A DNA stretch of 60,209 bases from Sphingorhabdus sp. EL138 (GTDB taxonomy: Bacteria; Pseudomonadota; Alphaproteobacteria; Sphingomonadales; Sphingomonadaceae): positions 1 through 60,209 of the forward strand of contig NZ_CAMAYF010000012.1 in the NCBI RefSeq assembly GCF_945862485.1. The letters are read 5' to 3'. A program made the translations under genes and the position numbers. Positions 36,143 to 45,685 of the stretch are shown here, piece by piece. Every line of letters starts with the position of its first letter. Position 1 is the stretch's first letter. Under the pieces are notes generated by a model. That model was not told the origin of the DNA. It worked only from the letters and a program-made list of their open reading frames with translations, and made no database searches.

Positions 36143-36808
36143 ATGATATTGATCAGTGCAACGCCAAGTCCCTTTGCGCGCAAAGTACGCATGGCATTGA
36201 TTGAAAAGGGCATAGCCTTCACTCTTCAGAACGAAGTGCCTTGGCATGCCGATACCCAGACTCCGCGCTATAATCCGCTGGAGCAGCTACCGATATTGAT
36301 CCCCGATGACGGCGATCCCGTCTTTGAGTCGACCTTCTTGATGGACTGGCTTGAACATAAATATCCGGAGCCATCGATGCTTCCAGCCGATCCAGAGCGC
36401 GTGCTGGAGGCCAAGCTGATCCACACGATTGCAGAAGGAGTCGCTGACGCCACGGTACTTCTGTTCTGGGAAATGCAACGCGAACATATCAGCACCGAAT
36501 GGGCCCAACGGCAACTTAGGAAGGTTAAAGGCGGTCTCACCGACCTCAACCGCCGCGTTGGCGACCGCGTATTTTTTGTTGATGACCGATTTGGTTTGGC
36601 CGACATCGCCGTGATTGCACTGCTCGGTATGCAAGACATAGTGATTAATACCGGCATGATCACCGCTTGGCAAAACTTCGCACCTGACATGGACGATTGG
36701 AATGTGCTGTATCCAAATTTAGAGCGGTTCGACGCACATCACCGCGACCGGCCATCTGTGAAGCAAACTGCCCCATTTATGTTTGATTTGGCCGAGAAGA
36801 TTGTTTGA
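36143..36808 (+). CDS. Glutathione S-transferase-like protein
   Basis: A 221-residue two-domain GST-fold protein. Seen: N-terminal thioredoxin-like ISATPSPFARKVRMAL with Ser where many bacterial GSTs hold the thiol-activating residue, then FESTFLMDWLEHKYP with the glutathione-binding ES pair, and a helical C-terminal domain with DRFGLADIAV. Start ATG 36143 lies after a GAGG sequence; the frame extends upstream to a TTG at 36128 overlapping the SDR stop. It may conjugate, isomerise or protect against a reactive intermediate. Second gene of the short rightward unit behind operator 4. Confidence 0.82.
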   Translation: MILISATPSPFARKVRMALIEKGIAFTLQNEVPWHADTQTPRYNPLEQLPILIPDDGDPVFESTFLMDWLEHKYPEPSMLPADPERVLEAKLIHTIAEGVADATVLLFWEMQREHISTEWAQRQLRKVKGGLTDLNRRVGDRVFFVDDRFGLADIAVIALLGMQDIVINTGMITAWQNFAPDMDDWNVLYPNLERFDAHHRDRPSVKQTAPFMFDLAEKIV

Positions 36809-36813
36809 GGGGG

Positions 36814-37590
36814 TTAATCCTCAAATATTGCCACCGCTCGCGTCCAGCCTGCTGACGCAGCCCGTATCTTCATCGGAAAACAGGCAATGGTAAATCCTGT
36901 GGGCGGCAATACCTCTAGATTATGTAGCTTTTCGAGATGACAGTACCCTATATCGCGCCCAGCTTTATGACCTTCCCAAATCAAATCCGCATTGCCAGTT
37001 GATTCATACGCTTCGCGCGTATGGACAAACGGCGCGTCCCAGCTCCAGCCGTCGGTTCCCGTCAACCGGACGCCGCGTTCAAGAAGGTACATAGTCGCTT
37101 CGTAACCCATCCCGCAGCCAGATGTGACATAATTATCCTGTCCGTAACGCTTACCCGCAGCCGTGTTCACGACGACAATTTCAAGTGGGGAAACCGTGTG
37201 ACCAATCCGCGTGAGTTCTGCCTCTACATCAGCAGCGGTCACGACATAGCCGTCTGCGAATTTCGTAAAATCAAGCTTCACCCCAGGCTGAAAGCACCAA
37301 TCGAGTGGCACTTCGTCAATCGTTATCGCACGCTCGCCCTTGTTCATCGTTGAAGCGAAGTGATAGGGGGCATCCAGATGCGTGCCGTTATGCGTTATCA
37401 ACTCAACCTTCTCGATGGCCCAAGCCTCACCGTCCGGCAAATCTTGGGCCTTTAGGCCGGGGAAAAAGTTAATCAGGGAAGGGATCGACGTATTGTGGTC
37501 GATATATTCGATCTTCGGCTGATATGGCGGCGGGTCTGAGATTACGTCATTTTCGAGATAGATGGAAAGATCAACGATTGTCCGCGCCAT
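36814..37590 (-). CDS. Cyclase-family metal hydrolase 2
   Basis: A 258-residue cyclase-family protein with the metal motif THNGTHLDAPYHF. Other segments are YVTSGCGMGYEATMYLLERG and TGTDGWSWDAPFVH. Only distantly similar to the first cyclase-family gene of the window, so probably a different substrate. It is the last gene of the eight-gene leftward operon starting at 45603 and converges on the GST gene 5 bp away. Confidence 0.85.
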   Translation of the reverse strand: MARTIVDLSIYLENDVISDPPPYQPKIEYIDHNTSIPSLINFFPGLKAQDLPDGEAWAIEKVELITHNGTHLDAPYHFASTMNKGERAITIDEVPLDWCFQPGVKLDFTKFADGYVVTAADVEAELTRIGHTVSPLEIVVVNTAAGKRYGQDNYVTSGCGMGYEATMYLLERGVRLTGTDGWSWDAPFVHTREAYESTGNADLIWEGHKAGRDIGYCHLEKLHNLEVLPPTGFTIACFPMKIRAASAGWTRAVAIFED

Positions 37591-37593
37591 GCA

Positions 37594-38520
37594 TTAAAAC
37601 TCCACTCTGTCGCCGCCTTTGAGACCCAGCATAATGCGTGCCTCGCTCGGCGTCGCTGGTTCATGCCCCATTTCGCGAATTATGCGCACGATTTTTTCGA
37701 CCTGCTGCGCGTTCGATACCGCAAGCTGGCCACGTTCGATGAATAGGCTATCCTCGAGCCCGACGCGGACGTGCCCTCCCATGAGTGCGGCTTGAGTGAG
37801 AAATGGCATCTGATACTTGCCAGCGGCGAGGACAGACCACTGGAAACTGTCCTTGCCAAACAGCCGGTCTGCGGTAGATTTCATGAACATCAGATTTTCA
37901 AGGTCAGGCCCAATGCCCCCCATTATTCCAAAGATCATCTGGATGAAGAACGGCGGCTTTACGGCGCCGCTATCGACAAAGTAGGCAAGGTTATAAAGGT
38001 GACCGACGTCGTAGCATTCATGCTCGAAACGCGTGCCAGCTTCACCCATTGTCTCCAATATTGTCGCGATATCACGGAAGGTATTGCGAAAAATGAAATC
38101 GTCGGAACCGAGAATATAATCCTTTTCCCAATCATGCTTCCAACTGCTGACGCGCTTGGCAGCGGGAAACATTGCAAAGTTTATGGTACCCATGTTGAGC
38201 GAACACATTTCGGGCTTGAACCTAACGGCGGCACGTAAGCGCTCGGCCAATGGCATCGTCGCTGAACCGCCGGTGGTGATGTTGACCACAGCATCGGTCC
38301 GTTGTTTGATGACGGGGAGAAACTGGTTGTAGACATCAGGGTCACCCGTGGGGCGGCCGTCCTCCGGCATCCGAGCATGAAGGTGAAGTATCGCGGCGCC
38401 AGCTTCGGCGGCTGCTACGCTTTGTTCGGCAATCTCTGCGGGCGTGCAGGGCAGCGCGTCCGACATAGTCGGTGTGTGCGCGCCGCCGGTTACGGCACAG
38501 GTGATTATGATCTTGCTCAT
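37594..38520 (-). CDS. BKACE family enzyme (beta-keto acid cleavage, DUF849)
   Basis: A 308-residue TIM-barrel protein of the beta-keto acid cleavage family (3-keto-5-aminohexanoate cleavage type). Seen: IIITCAVTGGAHTPTMSDAL at the start, the zinc-binding pair in LHLHARMPEDG, and GGHVRVGLEDSLFI near the C-terminus. These enzymes react a 3-keto acid with acetyl-CoA to give acetoacetate and a shortened acyl-CoA. ATG at 38520 overlaps the upstream stop (ATGA). In this operon it could shorten a keto acid left after ring opening. The family is certain, the substrate unknown. Confidence 0.9.
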   Translation of the reverse strand: MSKIIITCAVTGGAHTPTMSDALPCTPAEIAEQSVAAAEAGAAILHLHARMPEDGRPTGDPDVYNQFLPVIKQRTDAVVNITTGGSATMPLAERLRAAVRFKPEMCSLNMGTINFAMFPAAKRVSSWKHDWEKDYILGSDDFIFRNTFRDIATILETMGEAGTRFEHECYDVGHLYNLAYFVDSGAVKPPFFIQMIFGIMGGIGPDLENLMFMKSTADRLFGKDSFQWSVLAAGKYQMPFLTQAALMGGHVRVGLEDSLFIERGQLAVSNAQQVEKIVRIIREMGHEPATPSEARIMLGLKGGDRVEF

Positions 38521-39317
38521 TTGGGATCCATTAATGAACGGCTTAGGCCGAGCCGGTCGGCGCAAACCTGAACGCGAGAGACTGCACCATCGGCCACGTC
38601 GAACAATCCGGCGAGCCTGAGGATCACGCTTTGGCCAACAAGCGCAGTATCGAGATCGGGAAAGCCGCCTTTATACTTCCCTGTACAGGAGAGGTGGAAA
38701 GCACCTCGATTGCCCGCCGAAAAAAGTTGATCGACCGTGATATCTGCGATGGCAACAAGATCGGCAAAACGCGGACCTTCTGCACTGATTTCGTCGATGC
38801 GTGAGGAGTCGGCCCAGCTGGCCGGGTCGTTAAGAAACGCACGCGCGATGGCCTCCACCTCGACATTAGGCACGTCGCAGGGGGCGTCCCACGGGGCAGG
38901 GTGGGGGGATTGCACCACATCGCATGTGGCTTGTGCCAACTGCCTTTTGCGGGCGAAATAATCTTCTTCGGCCCAACCCTGATGCAGTCGGCCATTTTTA
39001 ATGCGGAATAACGTCACACCACCCCATGTCGAACGCCGCCCGTGGTGTCGGTTAGAGACCCCATGTTCGGTAAAACGCATGGCGACCGCATCGGGGCCAA
39101 TGACAGTGTCATGTACTGTCACACAAAGGCCGGGAAATTGGTCGAGCTGTGCTGCGGTTGCAGGCAGATAGGCGTCATCGCGTCCGGCAAGGAGAACACC
39201 GCTTATACTGAGCGCGTAATCGGGCTCCATAATCGTCTCCACCGCTGCCGGATTATGGCAGGTGAGAAAATCGACCGCGAAGCCGCGAAGTAACCGAGCG
39301 GATGGACTTATGGACAT
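38517..39317 (-). CDS. SnoaL/NTF2-like protein
   Basis: A 266-residue soluble protein with SnoaL-like features: an N-terminal helix pair with FAVDFLTCHNPAAVETIMEP, then VTVHDTVIGPDAVAMRFTEHG and LFRIKNGRLHQGWAEEDY, all typical of one NTF2-like domain within about 145 residues. The rest may be a second, more degenerate domain. NTF2-like proteins include hydratases, isomerases and ester cyclases. ATG at 39317 lies within the last codons of the ligase gene; an earlier TTG at 39335 is unlikely. Confidence 0.7.
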   Translation of the reverse strand: MSISPSARLLRGFAVDFLTCHNPAAVETIMEPDYALSISGVLLAGRDDAYLPATAAQLDQFPGLCVTVHDTVIGPDAVAMRFTEHGVSNRHHGRRSTWGGVTLFRIKNGRLHQGWAEEDYFARKRQLAQATCDVVQSPHPAPWDAPCDVPNVEVEAIARAFLNDPASWADSSRIDEISAEGPRFADLVAIADITVDQLFSAGNRGAFHLSCTGKYKGGFPDLDTALVGQSVILRLAGLFDVADGAVSRVQVCADRLGLSRSLMDPK

Positions 39318-40834
39318 GCATTTTCCTTCAACCACTCAGGGTTTCGCATTTCTTTTTTGAGAATTTTGCCAGATGCATTCATCGGCAATTGCGTTACGAA
39401 CGCCACTGAAGTCGGGCATTTATAATGAGCCAATTGCGCGCGTGTGAAAGCAATGAGTTCGGATTCTGACGGATGGCGTCCGTTACGCACGACCACAAAG
39501 GCTTTCGGTGTCTCGCCCCAGCGCTCGTGGGGGACACCAATAACGGCGACCTGCGTGACGTCGGGGTGTTGATAAAGCACATTTTCGATCTCAGTCGGGT
39601 AGATATTCTCCGCACCTGAAACGATCATATCCTTGTAGCGATCGTGCAGGTAGATAAAGCCGTCTTCGTCGCGGTAAGCAGCATCACCCGTGCGCAGCCA
39701 ACCGTCTGCTGTGATCGCTCTTGCGGTTTCTTCAGGCTTGTTCCAATACCCGAGCATGTTGGCCTTGGAACGGATACGAATTTCGCCAACTTCCCCAACC
39801 GCTACCGGATTTTCTGTCGCTGGATTGACCAGCATCAGCTCGTTCCAGGGCATAGGCCGACCGCATGACCGCAAACGATTAGCATAGGGGCCGTCCGGTT
39901 CATGTTCTTCCGGCGCCAGCATCACGACGGTCCCCGCTGTTTCCGTCATGCCGTACGTATGCATAAATCCACAACCGAATATTTCGATTGCTCTTTTGAG
40001 TACTGCTTCGCCAATCGGAGCTGCGCCATAGGCAATGCGATTAAGGCTGCTCAGATCTATTTCAGCCACTTCGGGCAAGTCGAGTAGCATTTGGATTACT
40101 GTTGGTACGAAAAACCCGTGCGTAACTTTTTGATCTCGAATGGCCGCTACGATGTCACGCGGCACAACTTGCTGCATTAGCACCGTATGGCCACCTTGGC
40201 TCATGCAGGTCATGGCATAACCAATGCCACCAATATGAAACAGCGGACTGGCTACAAGATTCACACTATGGTTCGACATGTCCCACAATTCGTGGGCCAT
40301 CCGGGCAAGATATGATAGGTTGCCGTGACTGAGGACAACCCCCTTGGGGGTCCCTGTAGTGCCAGACGTGTAGAGCAAAAGCAGCGGACAATTTGGCGAT
40401 GGTGTATGGTCGGCGTCGTCGGGTGGCGCCGAGTCTCGCCACGTCGGATAATGACTCAGCAGAGTTCGGGCCTGATGCGGCATGTCAAGCGACAGCAATG
40501 TCTGAAATTCGTCTTCTATGAAAAGGAGCGACGGGGACGCGTCTGCGACGATATCTGCAATTTCCCGTGCCGACAATCTCCAGTTGATAGGCACGAATAT
40601 TACACCAGATTTCGCACATCCGAAAAATAGCTCAAAATGAACCGATGTATTGCGGGCAACGATGGCGACCCGGTCGCCTGATTGGATGTCCGAAGCTGCC
40701 AGCGCACGTGCAACCCGACTTGCACGCGCGTCCACATCGCCAAAGCTCAATGTCTCCGTGCCGAATGTAAGGCACGGTGATTGGGGCTTTTGCGTCGCGT
40801 GGGTTCGCAACAACGTGACTAAATTCGTTTCCAT
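39308..40834 (-). CDS. Acyl-CoA ligase (AMP-forming) 3
   Basis: A 508-residue ANL ligase: P-loop LLLYTSGTTGTPKGVVL, HTYGMTETAG, hinge LRTGDAAYRDEDGFIYLHDR, and the A10 Lys in MNASGKILKKEM. Third CoA ligase of the island. Together with the adjacent acyl-CoA dehydrogenase, hydroxyacyl-CoA dehydrogenase and hydratase it forms a complete beta-oxidation set for an acid released by the HAPMO-type monooxygenase of the same operon. Confidence 0.9.
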   Translation of the reverse strand: METNLVTLLRTHATQKPQSPCLTFGTETLSFGDVDARASRVARALAASDIQSGDRVAIVARNTSVHFELFFGCAKSGVIFVPINWRLSAREIADIVADASPSLLFIEDEFQTLLSLDMPHQARTLLSHYPTWRDSAPPDDADHTPSPNCPLLLLYTSGTTGTPKGVVLSHGNLSYLARMAHELWDMSNHSVNLVASPLFHIGGIGYAMTCMSQGGHTVLMQQVVPRDIVAAIRDQKVTHGFFVPTVIQMLLDLPEVAEIDLSSLNRIAYGAAPIGEAVLKRAIEIFGCGFMHTYGMTETAGTVVMLAPEEHEPDGPYANRLRSCGRPMPWNELMLVNPATENPVAVGEVGEIRIRSKANMLGYWNKPEETARAITADGWLRTGDAAYRDEDGFIYLHDRYKDMIVSGAENIYPTEIENVLYQHPDVTQVAVIGVPHERWGETPKAFVVVRNGRHPSESELIAFTRAQLAHYKCPTSVAFVTQLPMNASGKILKKEMRNPEWLKENACP

Positions 40835-40837
40835 CGG

Positions 40838-42016
40838 TTAGTAACTCTTTGGTAACCCTAAGCTATGCGTTGACACATAATTCAGGATCATTTCGCGACT
40901 AACCGGGGCAGTTCGATGTAGGCGCGCAATAAACCACAGATCGGAGAGACCATATTCGTTCGAAAGACCATTGCCGCCGTGGACTTGAATTGCCTGATCG
41001 AGCGCTTTTAATGATGCTTCCGCCGCAGCAAATTTTGCCATATTCGCAGTCTCGGCCGCGTCTTCCCCATTGTCACATAATTGGGCCGCGCGTGCGTTAA
41101 GCAGGCGAGCTGCTTGCACATTGATATACGCCTCTGCAAGTGGGTGAGCCACCCCCTGATGCGCGCCAATTGGCGTATTCCAGACGGAACGGTCTTTGGC
41201 GTATTGCGCGCCCTGTTCAATGGCAAATCTGGAAATGCCGTTGTTGATAGCCGCTGCAGCGATTCGTTCCGGATTCAGCCCAGCGAATACTTGCTTTAAA
41301 CCCGCTCCAGGTTCTCCGATCAATGCATCTTCGGGAACGTCAACGTTGTCAAAGAATACGGTGAACTGCTTTTCGGAAGTGCACAACGCTGCATCGATGC
41401 GGGTCATGGAAATGCCCGGCGTATTGGTAGGTACAACAAACAACGACAGCCCTTGACGCGACCCGTCAGTGACGGGGGCACCATCGCGTGCAACGACCAT
41501 AACGGCGGCAGATTGATCTATATCTGACGTCCAGTATTTAGCGCCATTAATGACCCAACGGTCGCCGCGCCTAACCGCGTGGGTGGAAACTTTATGCGTG
41601 TTTGATCCTGCATCTGGCTCGGTAATCGCGAAGCACATTTTGCGTTTTCCAGTCGCAATGTCGGGCAGCCACTCGCGCTTCATTGCCTCTGTTCCCACAC
41701 TCCCGATAATAGGTGCGGTGATCGAGGAAATGACCATGGCAAGGATCGGACAGCCTTGTGCTGCCGTTTCTTCGATGCAGATATTCAATTCAGCAAGGCC
41801 GCCGCCGCCGCCGCCATATTCTTCGGATACGTGGACCCCCAGAAACCCTGCATCCCCCAATTCTCTCCACAGCGCGTCAGGCTGCTCGCCTTTGTTTACG
41901 ACATCCTGAAAATATTTACGCCCGAATTTGCTTACGAGTTTGCTTACGCTATCGCGCAGATCGCGGTGATGCTCCGCTGTATCGCATAAAGAGGATTGAA
42001 ATAAGTCAGATGCCAT
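40838..42016 (-). CDS. Acyl-CoA dehydrogenase family protein 2
   Basis: A 392-residue ACAD with FAITEPDAGSNTHKV and the C-terminal QVHGGNGLSNEYGLSDLWF. The usual EGT motif carrying the catalytic Glu is replaced by RTAPVSREMILNYV, a form seen in a distinct bacterial subgroup where the base lies elsewhere or at the Glu of SREM. GGAG lies 9 bases before the start. It starts 27 bp after the hydroxyacyl-CoA dehydrogenase gene and ends 3 bp before the ligase gene in the same operon. ACADs related to LvaC help isomerise phosphorylated hydroxyacyl-CoAs, but ordinary dehydrogenation is the simpler call. Confidence 0.87.
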   Translation of the reverse strand: MASDLFQSSLCDTAEHHRDLRDSVSKLVSKFGRKYFQDVVNKGEQPDALWRELGDAGFLGVHVSEEYGGGGGGLAELNICIEETAAQGCPILAMVISSITAPIIGSVGTEAMKREWLPDIATGKRKMCFAITEPDAGSNTHKVSTHAVRRGDRWVINGAKYWTSDIDQSAAVMVVARDGAPVTDGSRQGLSLFVVPTNTPGISMTRIDAALCTSEKQFTVFFDNVDVPEDALIGEPGAGLKQVFAGLNPERIAAAAINNGISRFAIEQGAQYAKDRSVWNTPIGAHQGVAHPLAEAYINVQAARLLNARAAQLCDNGEDAAETANMAKFAAAEASLKALDQAIQVHGGNGLSNEYGLSDLWFIARLHRTAPVSREMILNYVSTHSLGLPKSY

Positions 42017-42043
42017 GTGGGTTGCTCCAAAACAAAGTTGAAA

Positions 42044-42886
42044 TTATTGAGGCCAAGAGAAAAACCCCTCGCCGGATTTGACACCCAACTTACCCTCAGC
42101 GACCATATCGATCAGGATTTGGGGTGGTGAAAAACGGGACCCATGCGCAGCCTCCAATGTGCGGGCGATATCGAGCCGGACATCTAATCCGACGATATCA
42201 CTGAGGCGCAGCGGCCCTACTGGATGCCGGTATGCAAGGACCGCTGCCTTGTCGATATCAGCGGCAGTTGTAACGCCTGACTCGACCATGCGCATCGCCT
42301 CAAGGCTGGATATGAGATCGAGCCGGCTGGTTGCGAACCCGGGTACGTCGCGCACCGTAAGCGATTGCTTGCCAAGCCATTCGACAAATTGCCGGGCATC
42401 GGTGAGCGACGCTTCAGAAGTATTTTGGCCACGCACTAATTCGACCAGAGGGAGCGACCAGACTGGATTGAAAAAGTGCATTCCTAAAAATATCGTTGGA
42501 TCGGGCAACGCCTGTGCGAGCCGGTCAATGGACATGGCACTCGTATTGCTGCCGATTAACTTTGGCGCACGTGCTGCGATGCCAGCCAATATTTCAAGTT
42601 TGAGTTCCAGTTTTTCAGATACCGTTTCTATAGCCACATCAACGGCCATTGGTATTTGTTCAACGGTCGTCACTCGCTCGATTCGGGAACGAAGCGCATC
42701 GCCGCCCGCCTCGTCCATTTTGCCGCGCGCGATGGAGGACAGAACGGTCTCATCGACAGTGCGGTTGAAGGCCAAAGCGCGGGATTGATCGGGCTCCACA
42801 ACCGTCACGGTCGCCCCTGCCATGGCGGATACATACGCAATGCCGACACCCATTGTGCCGCCTCCAACTACTGCGACGTGTTTCAT
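42044..42886 (-). CDS. 3-Hydroxyacyl-CoA dehydrogenase
   Basis: A 280-residue stand-alone 3-hydroxyacyl-CoA dehydrogenase. Seen: HVAVVGGGTMGVGIAYV for NAD binding, LIGSNTSAMSI, and the catalytic His in FLGMHFFNPVW. It oxidises 3-hydroxyacyl-CoA to 3-ketoacyl-CoA. ATG at 42886 shares one base with the preceding TAA, indicating coupling to the hydratase gene. Confidence 0.92.
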   Translation of the reverse strand: MKHVAVVGGGTMGVGIAYVSAMAGATVTVVEPDQSRALAFNRTVDETVLSSIARGKMDEAGGDALRSRIERVTTVEQIPMAVDVAIETVSEKLELKLEILAGIAARAPKLIGSNTSAMSIDRLAQALPDPTIFLGMHFFNPVWSLPLVELVRGQNTSEASLTDARQFVEWLGKQSLTVRDVPGFATSRLDLISSLEAMRMVESGVTTAADIDKAAVLAYRHPVGPLRLSDIVGLDVRLDIARTLEAAHGSRFSPPQILIDMVAEGKLGVKSGEGFFSWPQ

Positions 42887-43650
42887 TAACGGCCTTTCCA
42901 ATGAGGAGCGCGCTTTTCCGAGAATGCCCGAGCGCCCTCAAGCGCATCTTCTGATCCGATAACCAAATCTACCAACGGCCGCTGCAATGTCCAAATATCG
43001 GTGTCTGGCCAATTTGGCGCTTTACGAACAATACGCTTCGTCATTGCAACACTTAGCGGCGCGTTGGCCGTGATTGCCTTGGCCATCGCTATTGCCCCGT
43101 CTAGTGCGGCGCCTTCCTTTGTTACCCGGTTCACTAACCCCCATTTGTGGGCAGTATTGGCATCCATTCGCTCTCCGGTCAGGGCATATTCAAGTGCGAT
43201 TGCTTCCGGAATCCGGCGCGGTAAACGGACAAGGCCACCAGAACCTGCTACCAGTCCGCGTTGAACTTCTGGCAATCCGAACCAAGCAGTTTCTGCCGCC
43301 ACAATTAGATCACATGTAAGTGCTAGTTCACACCCACCAGCTAGAGCGAAACCTTCTACTGCAGCAATTAGCGGTTTTTCCGGCGGCGACTCGGTTAAGC
43401 CCGCAAAGCCTCTACCTTCAATTTCCGGCCGTTCCCCATCTGCAAACGCTTTCAAGTCCATGCCTGCGCAAAAATACCCCCCATGACCAGTTACAATACC
43501 CACACGCAGTTCGGGGTCAGTTTCTAGACGGTCGATAGCGGTTGCGATGGCAAGCGATACAGCTCTATTAACGGCGTTGCGTTGAAGCGGCCGGTTTATC
43601 GCAATAATCAAAACTCCATCGAGCTGCTGGATTTCAACAACATCTGACAT
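42886..43650 (-). CDS. Enoyl-CoA hydratase/isomerase family protein
   Basis: A 254-residue crotonase-fold protein: INRPLQRNAVNRAV, oxyanion loop GGYFCAGMDLKAF, GFALAGGCELALTCDLI with one catalytic Glu, and LPEVQRGLVAGSGGLVRLP. It lies between the HAPMO-type monooxygenase and hydroxyacyl-CoA dehydrogenase genes and would hydrate the enoyl-CoA made by the ACAD of the operon. Confidence 0.9.
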   Translation of the reverse strand: MSDVVEIQQLDGVLIIAINRPLQRNAVNRAVSLAIATAIDRLETDPELRVGIVTGHGGYFCAGMDLKAFADGERPEIEGRGFAGLTESPPEKPLIAAVEGFALAGGCELALTCDLIVAAETAWFGLPEVQRGLVAGSGGLVRLPRRIPEAIALEYALTGERMDANTAHKWGLVNRVTKEGAALDGAIAMAKAITANAPLSVAMTKRIVRKAPNWPDTDIWTLQRPLVDLVIGSEDALEGARAFSEKRAPHWKGR

Positions 43651-43653
43651 CGT

Positions 43654-45603
43654 TCAAGCTACCACACTGTCGGTAGGGTCGATCGCATCTCTCCCCACTT
43701 TAAATTCGGTGAGGTCGGCCGTCTCTGTCATTTGCCAATATTCGAGGATCCGAAAAGGATTGTTAACCACCACGCGGCCTTTTGAATTCTTATAATAAGT
43801 TTCAACTCCGGGATAAGTCCAGACCATGCCCGCGTGAGTGCTGTCCACCTTCTCATTATACGCATCATGAACGTGCTTATCGACTTCGATCTGGGTAGCG
43901 CCCTTTTCCAGCATTTGTCGAACCAGCGACATGACATAATGCATCTGTCGTTCCAGGACTGTTATAAGACTGCCACCATGCCCAAACTGAGTGTTCGGCC
44001 CGTACAGGCAGAAGAAATTGGGATAACCGGGCACAACTGTCCCCAAATAGGCGCGCGCGTCGTCTCCGTTCCAATCATCATGAAGTTCGCGGTCGCCAAG
44101 GCCTACGACCTTCATAGGAGCTAGAAGATTTACGACATCAAATCCGGTCGCCCATATTAAAACATCCGCGTCGTGTTTCTGACCGTCATTTGTCGTGACG
44201 CCAGTGGCGTGCGCTTCGACGACAGAGCCAGTGACCAGTTTGACGTTTTTTTTCGCCAAAGTGCGGAACCAGCCATTGTCTAAAAGCATGCGTTTTCCAA
44301 AGGGCGGATAATCGGGCAATACTTGGGGCAGTAGGTGTATAGCACTTCCAAGTTCTGACTTGATATACGCCTCTAAACCCACACGATGCGCGTCGTTAAT
44401 GGCGTTGATTGATCGACCGCCGCCGTCCCACGAAGGATCCTGCTGCAACGCTTCGTAGAGCTTGTCGTTAAAGGCCCAGCTGAGTCGCAGCCGGTACCAC
44501 AACCGATACAGCGGTACTTCCATTAGCAAGCGTCTTAATGAGTCAGGTATGTCCTGACCGAACTTTGGAAATGGCGCCGCCCATTGTGGCGTGCGTTGTA
44601 CAATGGTGAGCGAAGCGACTTTATCTACGATTGCGGGCGCAACTTGCATGGCGCTTGCGCCATTGCCGATTAAAATAACGTTCCGCCCCTCCAGATCTAT
44701 GCCTTCCTGAGGGTAACAGGCAGTGTGGAAGCTTGGTCCCTTGAAGTCAGCCAACCCCGGGACGTTGGGCAGTCTAGGCTTGTTAAATGCACCAACTCCG
44801 CTGATCAAAAGATTGGCGTTCATAAGCTGCTGTGTGCCGTCAGCATCGATTAGACTGGCTTCCCATTTTCCGGATACTTCGTCAAATCGGGCTTCGACAA
44901 CTTCTTGACCAAAACGAATGTGGCGACGAATGTCGTACCTGTCTGCTACGTCCTCTAGATAATTATGAATCTCGCTGCTGCCCGCAAAAAATCTCGACCA
45001 GTCGTATGCGGCGAATGAAAATGAGTATAGATAACTCGGGACATCACATGCCGCGCCGGGATAACGATTTTCAAACCAAACACCGCCCAGGTCGTTGTGA
45101 CGCTCAACTATAGTGTAGGGGATGCCTGCCGCTTCAAACTCTATCGCCGCGCAGAGGCCAGAAATTCCAGCCCCTATAATCAAGGCGCAGAAATCGGAAT
45201 TCGCCGGCGTGCTTATCGGGGACACAGCGGATTCATCGCTTAATGCCAAGTCGTTACGGATCATTGGCGCATATGATTGCGGCACGATTTCACCCAGCGA
45301 CGCGCTCATCATCTCAACAAGTAATTCATCCGTCGGATTTGGAAGGGCGGGCCTTTTCCCGGATAACCAGTCGTTCAATGCGACATAAGCAGCATCTCGA
45401 ATTTTTTGCTTCACGCTCTCGGTGAACCCGCCGCTGTCATTATCATCCAGACCACGGGTACGCGAAGGAACGAATTCGCCTTCGATCCAGCTGCGATCCC
45501 CCGTCAGATGAACGAGCAAACAGCACAAGGTAGGCAAATTTGCCGCGGTGAGCGCATCGAGGAGCCATTCCTGATCGCCCGTACTTTTTGTCTGTCCGTC
45601 CAT
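43654..45603 (-). CDS. Baeyer-Villiger monooxygenase with N-terminal extension (HAPMO type)
   Basis: A 649-residue flavoprotein, about 120 residues longer than the other BVMOs of the window. The helical N-terminal extension (residues 1-120, DQEWLLDALTAANLPTL and later EMMSASLGEIVPQSYAP) is typical of 4-hydroxyacetophenone monooxygenases. Then come GAGISG (144-149), FENRYPGAACDVPSYLYSF, a fingerprint reading FKGPSFHTACYP (287-298) with Tyr at 297 instead of Trp, and GNGASA. ATG at 45603 was preferred to a start at 45729, which would place operator 5 inside the gene. First gene of an eight-gene leftward operon reaching 36814. Confidence 0.9.
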   Translation of the reverse strand: MDGQTKSTGDQEWLLDALTAANLPTLCCLLVHLTGDRSWIEGEFVPSRTRGLDDNDSGGFTESVKQKIRDAAYVALNDWLSGKRPALPNPTDELLVEMMSASLGEIVPQSYAPMIRNDLALSDESAVSPISTPANSDFCALIIGAGISGLCAAIEFEAAGIPYTIVERHNDLGGVWFENRYPGAACDVPSYLYSFSFAAYDWSRFFAGSSEIHNYLEDVADRYDIRRHIRFGQEVVEARFDEVSGKWEASLIDADGTQQLMNANLLISGVGAFNKPRLPNVPGLADFKGPSFHTACYPQEGIDLEGRNVILIGNGASAMQVAPAIVDKVASLTIVQRTPQWAAPFPKFGQDIPDSLRRLLMEVPLYRLWYRLRLSWAFNDKLYEALQQDPSWDGGGRSINAINDAHRVGLEAYIKSELGSAIHLLPQVLPDYPPFGKRMLLDNGWFRTLAKKNVKLVTGSVVEAHATGVTTNDGQKHDADVLIWATGFDVVNLLAPMKVVGLGDRELHDDWNGDDARAYLGTVVPGYPNFFCLYGPNTQFGHGGSLITVLERQMHYVMSLVRQMLEKGATQIEVDKHVHDAYNEKVDSTHAGMVWTYPGVETYYKNSKGRVVVNNPFRILEYWQMTETADLTEFKVGRDAIDPTDSVVA

Positions 45604-45685
45604 AATTGCGCTGTCATCTGCTTTCTGCCTGCACCGCCTCAAAGCGCGCTTCGATTGCAAAAAATTATCCGCAAAAATGAAATTG

